Shown here: positions 24,077 to 32,222 of the stretch, in pieces
Numbering within the stretch: the stretch's first letter is position 1
How the letters are laid out: the number at the start of each line of letters is the position of its first letter
Assembly (NCBI RefSeq): GCF_004522105.1
Contig: NZ_SPUJ01000002.1
Coordinates: 233,449-297,448, forward strand
Reading direction: 5' to 3'
Origin: Nocardioides sp. 1609
Lineage (GTDB): Bacteria > Actinomycetota > Actinomycetes > Propionibacteriales > Nocardioidaceae
Length of the DNA stretch: 64,000 nucleotides
Notes under the pieces: model-generated
The model's database searches: none
What the model saw: the letters and a program-made list of their open reading frames with translations, nothing else
Told to the model about the DNA's origin: nothing
Position numbers and translations under genes: made by a program

Positions 24077-24870
24077 CGGCCGGTCCAGACGGGCGGGCGC
24101 TTCTCGGCGAAGGCGATCGCGCCCTCGCGGGCGTCGTCGGACTGCCCGACCGGGCGCGCGATCCGGTCCTGCTCGGCCCAGCGCCGCTCCTCGCTCCAGT
24201 CGGCCGACTCCACGATGATCCGCTTGCTCGCGGCGACGGCGAGGGGGCCGTTGGCGGCGATCTCGCGGGCCAGGGCCAGCGCGGCGTCGAGCGCGCCACC
24301 GTCGTCGACGAGGCGGTTGACCAGGCCGAGGGCGGCCATCCGCTCGGCGCCGACGTGGTTGCCGAGCAGGGCGAGCTCCATCGCGACGTGGTACGGGATC
24401 CGCTCGGGCAGCCGCAGCAGCCCGCCGCCGGCGGCGACCAGGCTGCGCTTGGCCTCGGGGATGCCGAACGCGGCCCCGCGGGCCGCCACCACCAGGTCGC
24501 AGGCCAGCACGATCTCGAAACCGCCGGCCAGCGCGTACCCCTCGACGGCGGCGATCAGCGGCTTGCGGGGCGGCCCCTGCACCAGGCCCGCGAAGCCGCG
24601 GCCCTCGACGACGGGGTTCTCGCCGCGCACGAACGCCTTGAGGTCCATGCCGGCGCAGAAGTGCCCGCCGGCGCCGGTGATGACGCCGACCTGGAGCGCC
24701 GGGTCGTCGTCGAGGCGGGTCATCGCCGCGGCGATCGAGCGGGCGACGTTCTCGTTGACGGCGTTGCGGGCGCGGGGGCGGTCCAGGGTGACGACGAGGA
24801 CGCCGTCGACCACCTCGACGTGCACCTCCTCGGCGCTCTCGTCGTTCGGGTCCGTGGTGTGGCTGGGCAT
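24073..24870 (-). CDS. Enoyl-CoA hydratase
   Basis: A 265-residue crotonase starting at the ATG at 24870 with GGGAGG upstream. The oxyanion-hole segments are FCAGMDLKAFVRGE and AAVEGYALAGGFEIVLACDL, followed by FGIPEAKRSLVAAGGGLLRL with the glutamate expected in hydratases. It belongs to the EchA-type group common in fatty-acid and sterol degradation. It probably hydrates the product of the adjacent acyl-CoA dehydrogenase pair. It is translationally coupled to the next crotonase gene. Confidence 0.92.
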   Translation of the reverse strand: MPSHTTDPNDESAEEVHVEVVDGVLVVTLDRPRARNAVNENVARSIAAAMTRLDDDPALQVGVITGAGGHFCAGMDLKAFVRGENPVVEGRGFAGLVQGPPRKPLIAAVEGYALAGGFEIVLACDLVVAARGAAFGIPEAKRSLVAAGGGLLRLPERIPYHVAMELALLGNHVGAERMAALGLVNRLVDDGGALDAALALAREIAANGPLAVAASKRIIVESADWSEERRWAEQDRIARPVGQSDDAREGAIAFAEKRPPVWTGR

Positions 24871-24884
24871 GGCTGACCTCCCGA

Positions 24885-26066
24885 TCAGGACGCGGCGTCG
24901 AGGACCGACGCGGCGAGTCGCTCGACGGCCGCGGCGCGGCCCCCGAGCAGGGCCGCGTCGCCGACGGCGCGCTTGTAGTAGAGGTGGGTGGGGTGCTCCC
25001 AGGTGAAGCCGATGCCGCCGTGCACCTGCACGGTGTTCTTGGCGAGCGCCGGGAAGGCGGCGGCGGTCACCACGGTGGCGAGGTCGACGGCGGTGCGGGG
25101 GTCGTCGTCGGTGGCGCCGTCGAGGGTCCACGCCGCGTGGTAGGTCACCGAGCGGGACTGCTCGACCGCCACGAGCATGTCGGCACAGCGGTGCTTGACA
25201 CCCTGGAACGACCCGATCGGCCGGCCGAACTGGAGCCGGCCCTTGGCGTGCTCGACGGAGGTCTCGAGCAGCCGGGCCCCGGCGCCGACGGCGCCGGCGG
25301 CCAGCACCAGCGCCCCGACGTCGCGGGCCGCGGCGACGGCGGCGACCGCCGCGGCCCCGGCGGTGCCGATCGGCGTGGCGGGGGTGGCGTCGAACCGGAC
25401 GAGCGCGAGCCGCCGGGTCTGGTCGAGGGTCGTCTGCGGCGTCGTCCGCAGGCCCTCGGCACCGGCCCGGACGACGTGCAGGCGCGGACCGTCGGGTGTC
25501 CGGGCGAGGACGAGCAGGGTGTCGGCCGCCGCGGCGTCGAGCACGTGGGAGGCGGTGCCGGTGAGCCGGACCTCGGTGCCGCCGTCGGTGCCGCCGTCGG
25601 TGCCGCCGTCGGTGCCGCCGTCGGTGGTGACGTCGGTGGTGTCCGGCGACCAGCGGCCGCGGGCGTCGGTGGCGACCAGGGCGAGCACGGTGCCGCCGTC
25701 CACGACGCCGCCGACGAGCTCGGCGGCGAGGCCGCCCGGGTCGTCGCCGACGTGGGACAGCGCGGTGCCGGCGAGCGCGACGGTGCCGAGCAGCGGGACG
25801 CCGGCCAGGGTGCGGCCGAGCTCCTCGGCGAGCAGCGCGAGCTCGACGTGGCCGGGGGCGCCCGGCTCGCTGTCGCCGCCGAGCGCGGCGGGCAGGGTGA
25901 GCCCGAGGACGCCGAGGTCGGTCCCGAGGGCGCGCCAGGCGTCGCGGTCGAAGCCGTGCTCGGTGTCGAGCTGGGCCCGCACGGCGGTCTCGTCGAAGGT
26001 CCGGGTCGCGAACGAGCGCGCCAGGTCGCGCAGCGAGCGCTGCTCGTCGGTGAGGTCGAACTCCAT
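24885..26066 (-). CDS. Acyl-CoA dehydrogenase subunit, small partner of pair 1
   Basis: A 393-residue acyl-CoA dehydrogenase-fold protein (MEFDLTDEQRSLRDLARSFA). The usual flavin motif TEPGxGSD is absent, but the C-terminal GRLQFGRPIGSFQGVKHRCA and NTVQVHGGIGFTWEHPTHLY are well kept. This matches the partner subunit in heteromeric FadE26/FadE27-like (ChsE-type) dehydrogenases, in which two half-active chains share sites. A glycine/threonine/aspartate run near residue 150 is encoded by a 12-bp minisatellite. Its partner gene (26098-27366) lies 31 bases upstream. The start was chosen at the family-typical MEF, with GGAG upstream. Confidence 0.88.
   Translation of the reverse strand: MEFDLTDEQRSLRDLARSFATRTFDETAVRAQLDTEHGFDRDAWRALGTDLGVLGLTLPAALGGDSEPGAPGHVELALLAEELGRTLAGVPLLGTVALAGTALSHVGDDPGGLAAELVGGVVDGGTVLALVATDARGRWSPDTTDVTTDGGTDGGTDGGTDGGTEVRLTGTASHVLDAAAADTLLVLARTPDGPRLHVVRAGAEGLRTTPQTTLDQTRRLALVRFDATPATPIGTAGAAAVAAVAAARDVGALVLAAGAVGAGARLLETSVEHAKGRLQFGRPIGSFQGVKHRCADMLVAVEQSRSVTYHAAWTLDGATDDDPRTAVDLATVVTAAAFPALAKNTVQVHGGIGFTWEHPTHLYYKRAVGDAALLGGRAAAVERLAASVLDAAS
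25573..25620 (-). repeat. 12-bp minisatellite, four copies, inside an ACAD gene
   Basis: Four exact copies of TCGGTGCCGCCG (plus strand) encode repeated GGTD units in the loop region of the acyl-CoA dehydrogenase at 24885-26066. The length is a multiple of three, so copy-number change would keep the frame. Confidence 0.85.
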
Positions 26067-26097
26067 CGGGGCTCCTACGGGGGGTCGGGGGTCGGTG

Positions 26098-27366
26098 TCA
26101 GCCACGGGGCACCTCCCGCCACGGCTTGCCGGTGTCGACGCGGACGTCGCCGGGCAGCCCGAGGAGTCGCTCGCCGAGGATGTTGCGCAGCACCTCCGAG
26201 GTGCCGCCCTCGATCGTGTTGGCGCGCGAGCGGAGGAAGAGCCGGCCGTAGTCCTCTACCGGCTCGCCGCCGGGCCCGCCGGGCCCGCCGGTCTCGTCGG
26301 TCTCGTCGGTCTCGTCGGGCGGGCCGTACCCGCTGTAGAGGGCGGCGTCCGGGCCGAGGACGTCGAGGCAGAACTCGTAGACCTCCTGGTTCAGCTCGGC
26401 ACCGGTGAGCTTGCCGATCGAGCCCTCGGCGCCGGCGGGCCTGTCGCCCTGCTCGATGCGGAACCGGTCACCGGTGAGGCGGGCGGCGTCCGCGCGGGCG
26501 AACAGCTCGACCAGACGGGCCCGCAGCTCCGGGGTGTGCAGGTCGGGTCGCGAGCGCCACAGCCGCAGGGCCGAGCCGATCGACCCGCTGCCGCGGACGC
26601 TCGAGCCGCCTCCGATGGCGCTGCGCTCGTTCATCAACGTCGTCATGGCGACCCGCCAGCCCTCGCCGACCTCGCCGAGCCGGTGGCTGTCGGGGATCCG
26701 CGCCTCGGTGAGGTGGACCTCGTTGAACTCCGCCTCGCCGGTCATCTGGCGCAGCGGGCGCACCTCGACGCCCGGCCCGTGCATGTCGAGGACGAAGTAG
26801 GTCAGCCCCCGGTGCTTGGGCTGGTCGGGGTCGGTTCGGGCCAGGAGCAGGGCCCACCGGGCGAGGTGCGCGCTGCTCGTCCACACCTTCTGGCCGCTCA
26901 CCACCCACTCGTCGCCGACCTTCTCGGCGCGGGTCGCGAGCCCGGCGAGGTCGGAGCCGGCGCCGGGCTCGCTGAACAGCTGGCACCAGAGCTCGTCGCA
27001 GACGTACAGCGGGCGCAGCAGCCGCTCCGACAGCTCGGCGCTGCCGTGGTCCAGCACCGTCGGTGCGGCCATGCCGTAGCCCATCGGGTTGAGCCAGAAC
27101 GGGATCGGGCCGCCGGCGCCCTGCAGGATCTCGTCGACCGCGGCCTGGACGCCGGGCTCGGCCCCGAGCCCGCCGAGGCCCTCGGGGAAGTGCACCCACG
27201 CGAGGCCGGCGTCGAAGCACGCCTCGAGGAACGCGCGGCGCGGCGTGCTGGTGGGCGGGTGGGACGCGACGACGGCGCGGGCGGCGTCGAGCGCCCGGGC
27301 CCGTCGGGCCCCCGGGTCGCTGCCGGTGCCGGTGCCCGTGCTGCTGGTGGTGGTAGCGGTGCTCAC
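26098..27366 (-). CDS. Acyl-CoA dehydrogenase subunit, large partner of pair 1
   Basis: A 422-residue acyl-CoA dehydrogenase with a GTG start after GAGGAG. It has the flavin motif WCQLFSEPGAGSDLAGLATR (about residues 127-146), VSGQKVWTSSAHLARWALLL and PLRQMTGEAEFNEVHLTEAR. C-terminal RANTIEGGTSEVLRNILGER contains EGGT, where the catalytic glutamate is expected. A low-complexity DETDETDET/GGPGGPGG insertion precedes it. It closely parallels the protein at 28198-29433 and is paired with a chain lacking the flavin motif (24885-26066), as in FadE26/27-type heterotetramers of sterol side-chain breakdown. Confidence 0.92.
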   Translation of the reverse strand: MSTATTTSSTGTGTGSDPGARRARALDAARAVVASHPPTSTPRRAFLEACFDAGLAWVHFPEGLGGLGAEPGVQAAVDEILQGAGGPIPFWLNPMGYGMAAPTVLDHGSAELSERLLRPLYVCDELWCQLFSEPGAGSDLAGLATRAEKVGDEWVVSGQKVWTSSAHLARWALLLARTDPDQPKHRGLTYFVLDMHGPGVEVRPLRQMTGEAEFNEVHLTEARIPDSHRLGEVGEGWRVAMTTLMNERSAIGGGSSVRGSGSIGSALRLWRSRPDLHTPELRARLVELFARADAARLTGDRFRIEQGDRPAGAEGSIGKLTGAELNQEVYEFCLDVLGPDAALYSGYGPPDETDETDETGGPGGPGGEPVEDYGRLFLRSRANTIEGGTSEVLRNILGERLLGLPGDVRVDTGKPWREVPRG

Positions 27367-27382
27367 TGGTCTCCTCGGGTGG

Positions 27383-28198
27383 TCATCGGTCCTCGAACGC
27401 CGGCGCGCGGCGTTCGCGGAAGGCCGCGGCCGCCTCGTCGTGGTCGCGGGTGAAGGACGTGAGGGTCTGGGTGCGGTTCTCCAGGTCGATGCCGGCCTGG
27501 AGGCTGCCGACCTCCAGCTGGCTCCACATGACCTCCTTGGTCATCCTGACCCCCATCGGGCTGTTGGCACAGATGGCTCTCGCAGTGAGCAGGACGCTGT
27601 CGAGCAGCTCGTCGTCGGGCACGACCCGCGTCACGAGGCCCATCCGGTCGGCCTCGTCGGCGTCCACGAGCCGTCCGGTGAGCAGCATCTCGAAGGCCCG
27701 CGAGGCCCCGACGAGCCGCGGCAGCAGCCAGCTGACGCCGATGTCGCAGCCGGACAGCCCGATCCGCACGAAGGCCACGTTGAAGCGGGCGGTGCGCGCC
27801 GCGATCCGGACGTCGGCGGCCAGCGCCAGCGCCAGCCCGCCTCCGGCGGCCGGACCGTTGACCGCCGCGATGACCGGCACCGGCAGCGCGCGGAGCCGGG
27901 GCACGAGCGAGGCGATGTGCTGCTGGAGCCACATCCGCTGCTGCGGGGAGAGGACGTCGGCGTCCTGGTTGCCCAGGTCGTACTCGGTGAGGTCGAGACC
28001 GGCGCAGAACCCCCGCCCGCGCCCGGTGAGCACCAGTACCCGGACGGTCGGGTCGACGGCGACCTCGTCGAGGACGGCGTGCAGCTCGGCCAGCAGGTCG
28101 GGCGAGAGCGCGTTGAGCCGGTGGGGCCGGTCGAGGGTGAGCAGCGCGATGCCGGGCTCGGGCCGGCTCAGCTCCAGGGTCCGGTACGTCGTGGCCAT
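27383..28198 (-). CDS. Enoyl-CoA hydratase/isomerase family protein
   Basis: A 271-residue crotonase (MATTYRTLELSRPEPGIALL). The oxyanion-hole motifs are FCAGLDLTEYDLG and AAVNGPAAGGGLALALAADV. FVRIGLSGCDIGVSWLLPRL carries the aspartate typical of the ECI/PaaG-like group rather than the glutamate pair of classic hydratases, so double-bond isomerisation is an alternative. It lies between the two acyl-CoA dehydrogenase pairs; its ATG overlaps the upstream stop by one base. Confidence 0.9.
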   Translation of the reverse strand: MATTYRTLELSRPEPGIALLTLDRPHRLNALSPDLLAELHAVLDEVAVDPTVRVLVLTGRGRGFCAGLDLTEYDLGNQDADVLSPQQRMWLQQHIASLVPRLRALPVPVIAAVNGPAAGGGLALALAADVRIAARTARFNVAFVRIGLSGCDIGVSWLLPRLVGASRAFEMLLTGRLVDADEADRMGLVTRVVPDDELLDSVLLTARAICANSPMGVRMTKEVMWSQLEVGSLQAGIDLENRTQTLTSFTRDHDEAAAAFRERRAPAFEDR

Positions 28199-29433
28199 CA
28201 GGTGGTCCGGGCGCGCTGGTTGAAGGGCAGGTCCTTCTCGGGGTCCGGGTCCTTGGGGAGCCCTAGGAGCCGCTCGGCGATGATGTTGCGCTGGATCTCC
28301 GAGGTGCCGCCGGCGATGCTGGTGGTCTTCATCGCCAGGAAGTCGTGCGCGGCGGACGGCGTCGGCTCGCCCGCCGGCCACGCGAGGACGCCGAGGGGGT
28401 CGACCTCGGCGGCGAGCGCGCCGGTCTCCTCCTCGATCTGGGCGTTGACGAGCTTGCGGACCGATCCCTCGGCGCCGACGGCGGTGCGACCGGCCTCGGC
28501 GTAGGAGCGGACGGTGGTCATCTGCAGCGCGCGCTCCTCGACGAGCAGGAGCAGCAGCCGGTCACGCAGCACCGGGTCGGCGAGCGCGCCCGTCTCCGCG
28601 GCGCGGCGCAGCAGGTCGTCGGAGCGGCCCTCGCCCACGGCGGGCCGGCCGGTGAGGCCGTTGCGCTCCTGCATCAGGGTGGTGATCGCGACCGCCCAGC
28701 CGCCGTTCACCTCGCCGAGGAGGGCCTCGGGCGGCAGGTGCACGTCGGTCAGGAAGACCTCGTTGAACTCGGCGTCGCCCGTCATCTGCCGCAGGGGGCG
28801 GGCCAGGACGCCGGGCGTCGTCATGTCGACGAGGAAGTAGCTGATCCCGCGGTGCTTGGGCAGGTCGGGGTCGGTGCGGGCCATGAGGAGGCCGAAGTCG
28901 GACAGGTGCGCGAACGAGCTCCAGACCTTCTGCCCGTTGACGACCCAGGTGCCGTCGCCCTGGCGCTCGGCGCGGGTGCTGAGCCCGGCGAGGTCGGAGC
29001 CCGCGCCGGGCTCGCTGAAGAGCTGGCACCAGCGGTGCTCGCCGCGGGCCAGCGGCCCGAGGAAGCGCTCCTTCTGGGCGTCGGTGCCGTGCTCGATGAT
29101 GGTCGGCCCGCCCAGGGCCAGCCCGACGAAGTCGGTCATCGAGCGACCCACCCGGTACTGCAGCACCGCCTCGGCGACGCCGCCGGCCGCCGCGGCCGAC
29201 AGGCCGAGGCCGCCGAGCTCGCGGGGCCAGGTGGGGGTCGAGAGGCCGGCGGCGCCGAGCGCGGCGTACCACGCGGCGCCACGCTCCTCGTCGTCCAGGA
29301 ACGCGGTCACCGCGTCCCACTCGGCGCCCAGCGCGGCCGCGAGGACGTCGTCGGGCAGGTGCTCGCGCAACCAGGCGTCGGCGGCCGCGAAGGCCTCCGA
29401 CTCGGTCGCGTCGGCGGAGAGGTCGAGCAGCAT
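28198..29433 (-). CDS. Acyl-CoA dehydrogenase subunit, large partner of pair 2
   Basis: A 411-residue enzyme (MLLDLSADATESEAFAAADA) with the flavin motif WCQLFSEPGAGSDLAGLSTR, VNGQKVWSSFAHLSDFGLLM, LRQMTGDAEFNEVFLTDVHL and C-terminal TTSIAGGTSEIQRNIIAERL. In this chain AGGT replaces the EGGT seen in the pair-1 homologue, so the usual catalytic glutamate at this place is missing. It is translationally coupled (TGATG) to the small partner at 29433-30569. The two pairs probably act on different chain-shortening intermediates of the same substrate. Confidence 0.92.
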   Translation of the reverse strand: MLLDLSADATESEAFAAADAWLREHLPDDVLAAALGAEWDAVTAFLDDEERGAAWYAALGAAGLSTPTWPRELGGLGLSAAAAGGVAEAVLQYRVGRSMTDFVGLALGGPTIIEHGTDAQKERFLGPLARGEHRWCQLFSEPGAGSDLAGLSTRAERQGDGTWVVNGQKVWSSFAHLSDFGLLMARTDPDLPKHRGISYFLVDMTTPGVLARPLRQMTGDAEFNEVFLTDVHLPPEALLGEVNGGWAVAITTLMQERNGLTGRPAVGEGRSDDLLRRAAETGALADPVLRDRLLLLLVEERALQMTTVRSYAEAGRTAVGAEGSVRKLVNAQIEEETGALAAEVDPLGVLAWPAGEPTPSAAHDFLAMKTTSIAGGTSEIQRNIIAERLLGLPKDPDPEKDLPFNQRARTT

Positions 29434-30569
29434 CAGGAGACCCCCTGGAGGTCGGGGTGGGTGTGGGCCAGCAGCCGCTCCCGGGCGTGCCGGGTGTCGC
29501 CGAGCAGCGTCGCGTCGAGCCGGGCGCGGCGCAGGAACAGGTGCGCGTCGTGCTCCCAGGTGAAGCCGATGCCGCCGTGCAGCTGGATGCAGTCCTTGGC
29601 GGTCTGCAGCAGCGCGTCGGAGCAGTAGGACCGGGCGACGAGCGCGCCGAGTTCGAGGTCGGCCGAGCCGCGCTCCTGGAACGCCGCCCAGTACGCCGCC
29701 GAGCGGGCCATCTCGACACGGACGGCCATGTCGGCGAGCCGGTGCTTGACGCCCTGGAAGCTGCCGACGGGACGGCCGAACTGGCGCCGGGTGGTGGCGT
29801 GCTCGGCGGTGCGACGGACGACCTCGGCCGCGGCGCCGACCTGCTCGGCGGCGAGCAGCACCGAGGCGACGCTGCGGACCCGGTCGGCGACCGCGACGCC
29901 GTCCAGGTCGCCGAGCACCTGGCCGGGGGCGTCCGCGAGCCGCACGGTGGCGCTGGGCCGGGTGAGGTCGAGGCCCTCCTGGCGCTCGCGGGTGACGCCG
30001 TCGGCGGTGCCGTCGACCAGGCACCAGCGGGCGCCGGCGTCGGTGCGGGCGAGGACGAGCAGGAGGTCGGCGTCCGCGCCGTCGAGCACCAGCTGCTTGG
30101 TGCCGGTGAGCCGGACGGCGCCGTCGGACGTCGGCCCCGTGGCCGTCGTCCGCACGGTGCCCGGGCTCCAGGCCCGGCCGTCCTCGGCGAGGGCGACGGC
30201 GACCGTGGCGCCCCCCTCGGCGATCCGGCCCAGCAGGTCGCCGGCGGCGTCGGCGACCGGCGCGAGCTCGCGCAGCACCTCGACGGCGAGGACCGCGGTC
30301 GACAGGAACGGGCCACCGTGCAGCACCGCGCCCATCTCCTCCAGGACGACGGCGACGTCGACGAGCGAGCCGCCCACCCCGCCGTGCTCCTCGGGCACGT
30401 CGAGCGCCTGGAGCCCGAGCTGCTCGGCCATCGTCGCCCACAGCTCGGTGTCGTGCCGGACGCCGTCGGCGGCGAGCGCGCGGGCCCGGTCGACGGGGGC
30501 CCGGGTGGTCATCAGACGGCGCACCGCGACCCTCAGGTCGCGGTGCTCGGACGTCCAGGTGAACTCCAT
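29433..30569 (-). CDS. Acyl-CoA dehydrogenase subunit, small partner of pair 2
   Basis: A 378-residue acyl-CoA dehydrogenase-fold protein (MEFTWTSEHRDLRVAVRRLM) with GGAGGAGAACG before the ATG. It lacks the TEPGxGSD flavin motif in the middle domain but keeps TRRQFGRPVGSFQGVKHRLA and CIQLHGGIGFTWEHDAHLFL. It is the counterpart of the chain at 24885-26066, and the coupled gene at 28198-29433 supplies the missing half. The heterotetramer is inferred from this complementarity. Confidence 0.88.
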   Translation of the reverse strand: MEFTWTSEHRDLRVAVRRLMTTRAPVDRARALAADGVRHDTELWATMAEQLGLQALDVPEEHGGVGGSLVDVAVVLEEMGAVLHGGPFLSTAVLAVEVLRELAPVADAAGDLLGRIAEGGATVAVALAEDGRAWSPGTVRTTATGPTSDGAVRLTGTKQLVLDGADADLLLVLARTDAGARWCLVDGTADGVTRERQEGLDLTRPSATVRLADAPGQVLGDLDGVAVADRVRSVASVLLAAEQVGAAAEVVRRTAEHATTRRQFGRPVGSFQGVKHRLADMAVRVEMARSAAYWAAFQERGSADLELGALVARSYCSDALLQTAKDCIQLHGGIGFTWEHDAHLFLRRARLDATLLGDTRHARERLLAHTHPDLQGVS

Positions 30570-30590
30570 CGTTCTCCTCCAGCGTCGTTG

Positions 30591-30617
30591 GGTCGAGCGG
30601 GTCGAGCGGGTCGAGCG
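30591..30617. repeat. Three tandem copies of GGTCGAGCG
   Basis: Three exact 9-bp units lie in the 53-base gap between an SDR stop and the following ACAD start, upstream of the ACAD ribosome site. Slippage is the likely origin. Confidence 0.7.
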
Positions 30618-30622
30618 GCAGC

Positions 30623-31384
30623 TCAGCGGGGGCTCATCCGGATGGCGCCGTCGAGCCGGATCGTCTCGCCGTTGAGCATCGGGTTCTCGACGACGTGCTG
30701 CACCAGGGCGGCGTACTCCTCGGGCCGGCCGAGCCGCGACGGGTGCGGCACCTGCTGGCCGAGGGACTCCCGGACCGGCTCGGACAGGCCGCCGAGCATC
30801 GGGGTGTCGAAGATGCCGGGCGCGATGGTGACCATGCGGACCAGCTGCGGTGCGAGGTCGCGGGCGATGGGCAGCGTCATCCCGACCACGCCGCCCTTGG
30901 ACGCCGAGTAGGCGGCCTGCCCGACCTGGCCCTCGAACGCCGCGACGGACGCGGTGCCGAGCAGCACCCCGCGCTCGCCCTCGATCGGCTCGGTCCGCAC
31001 GATCGCGGCGGCGGCGAGCCGGAGCACGTTGAAGGTGCCGACCAGGTTGACCTGCACGGTCCAGGCGAAGCCGTCGAGCGGGGCCGGGCCCTGCTTGCCG
31101 ACGATCTTGCCGGCGACGCCGGTGCCGGCGCAGCTGACCGCGATCCGGAGGTCGCCGAGCGCGGTCGCGGCCGCGACGGCGGCCGCGACGTCGTCCTCGG
31201 AGCGGACGTCGCCGCCGACGAAGGTGCAGCGCTCGCCGAGCTCGTCGCTGACGAGCCCGCCGTCCGAGGTGGGTAGGTCGAGCAGCACGACCGAGGCGCC
31301 GGCCGCGTGCAGCCGGCGGGCGGCGGCCAGGCCGAGCCCGGAGGCGCCGCCGGAGACCAGGGCCACGGAACCGTCGATGCGCAT
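30623..31384 (-). CDS. SDR-family 3-hydroxyacyl-CoA dehydrogenase (HSD17B10-like)
   Basis: A 253-residue short-chain dehydrogenase. The NAD-binding motif is [20 protein letters not shown] (about residues 10-29), followed by VVLLDLP, whose aspartate favours NAD. Catalytic residues lie in [20 protein letters not shown] with YSASK. The phrase [20 protein letters not shown] and the length match the type-2 3-hydroxyacyl-CoA dehydrogenase/17-beta-HSD10 group. It would oxidise the 3-hydroxyacyl-CoA made by the crotonases in this operon. Confidence 0.9.
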   Translation of the reverse strand: MRIDGSVALVSGGASGLGLAAARRLHAAGASVVLLDLPTSDGGLVSDELGERCTFVGGDVRSEDDVAAAVAAATALGDLRIAVSCAGTGVAGKIVGKQGPAPLDGFAWTVQVNLVGTFNVLRLAAAAIVRTEPIEGERGVLLGTASVAAFEGQVGQAAYSASKGGVVGMTLPIARDLAPQLVRMVTIAPGIFDTPMLGGLSEPVRESLGQQVPHPSRLGRPEEYAALVQHVVENPMLNGETIRLDGAIRMSPR

Positions 31385-31430
31385 GTCACTCCTGAGGGAT
31401 GGGGCGGTGGGGGTGGGGTTCGGGTGCGGC

Positions 31431-32222
31431 TCAGTGCCCGCGGAACTGCGGCTCGCGCTTCTCGAAGAAGGCGGCGCCGGCCTCGGCCGCGTCGTCGGTG
31501 GCGAGGTTGACCGCCTGGGCGCGCGCCTCGTCCTCGAGGGCCCGCTCGAGGCCGACCTCGAAGGCGTCGTGGAGGAGCCGCTTCGACTGGGCCATCGCGA
31601 TGGGCGGGCCCGCGACGAGGCGCTGGGCGAGCGCGTCGACGGCGGCGTCGAGCTCGGCGGGCGCCACCACCTCGCGCACGACGCCGAGCTCGTGGAGGGT
31701 GGCGGCCTCCAGCATCTCGCCGAGCAGCACCATCTCCTTGGCCCGGTGCAGCCCGACGAGCCGCGGCAGGAGCCAGGAGCCGCCGAAGTCGACCGAGAGG
31801 CCGCGGCGCACGAAGATCTCGGAGAACTTCGCGCGGTGCGTGGCCACGACGAAGTCGCAGCCGAGCGCCAGGTTCATGCCGGCGCCGACGGCGTAGCCGT
31901 CGACCCGCGCGATCGTCGGGACCGAGAGCCGGTGCAGGGCCAGGCACGCCTCGTTGACGACGTGCATGTTGGCCAGCGGGTGCCGCGAACCGCCCTCGGA
32001 CAGGTCGGCGCCGGTGCAGAAGTCCTCTCCCTGACCGGTGACCACCAGCACCCGAGCACCGCTGGCCTCGACCTCGGCGAGCGCGGCGCGCAGCTGGGGC
32101 CAGCCGGAGTCGCCGATCGAGTTGCGGCGTCGCGGGTTGGCGATGGTCAGGGTCGCGACCGGGCCGTCGAAGGTCACCTCGACGGACACCCGGAGCGCAC
32201 CGTTCTCAGACACGAGGGTCAT
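31431..32222 (-). CDS. Enoyl-CoA hydratase/isomerase, first gene of the 14-gene operon
   Basis: A 263-residue crotonase ([20 protein letters not shown]). The oxyanion-hole segments are [12 protein letters not shown] and [20 protein letters not shown]. The active-site helix [19 protein letters not shown] carries an aspartate, as in the PaaG-like group. A -10 (GATACT) ends 7 bases before the ATG, so the mRNA is probably leaderless. The ATG lies 17 bases inside the end of the upstream synthetase gene. Intergenic gaps from here down to 17129 are all 57 bases or less or are overlaps, so this gene leads a 14-gene operon. Confidence 0.9.
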   Translation of the reverse strand: MTLVSENGALRVSVEVTFDGPVATLTIANPRRRNSIGDSGWPQLRAALAEVEASGARVLVVTGQGEDFCTGADLSEGGSRHPLANMHVVNEACLALHRLSVPTIARVDGYAVGAGMNLALGCDFVVATHRAKFSEIFVRRGLSVDFGGSWLLPRLVGLHRAKEMVLLGEMLEAATLHELGVVREVVAPAELDAAVDALAQRLVAGPPIAMAQSKRLLHDAFEVGLERALEDEARAQAVNLATDDAAEAGAAFFEKREPQFRGH

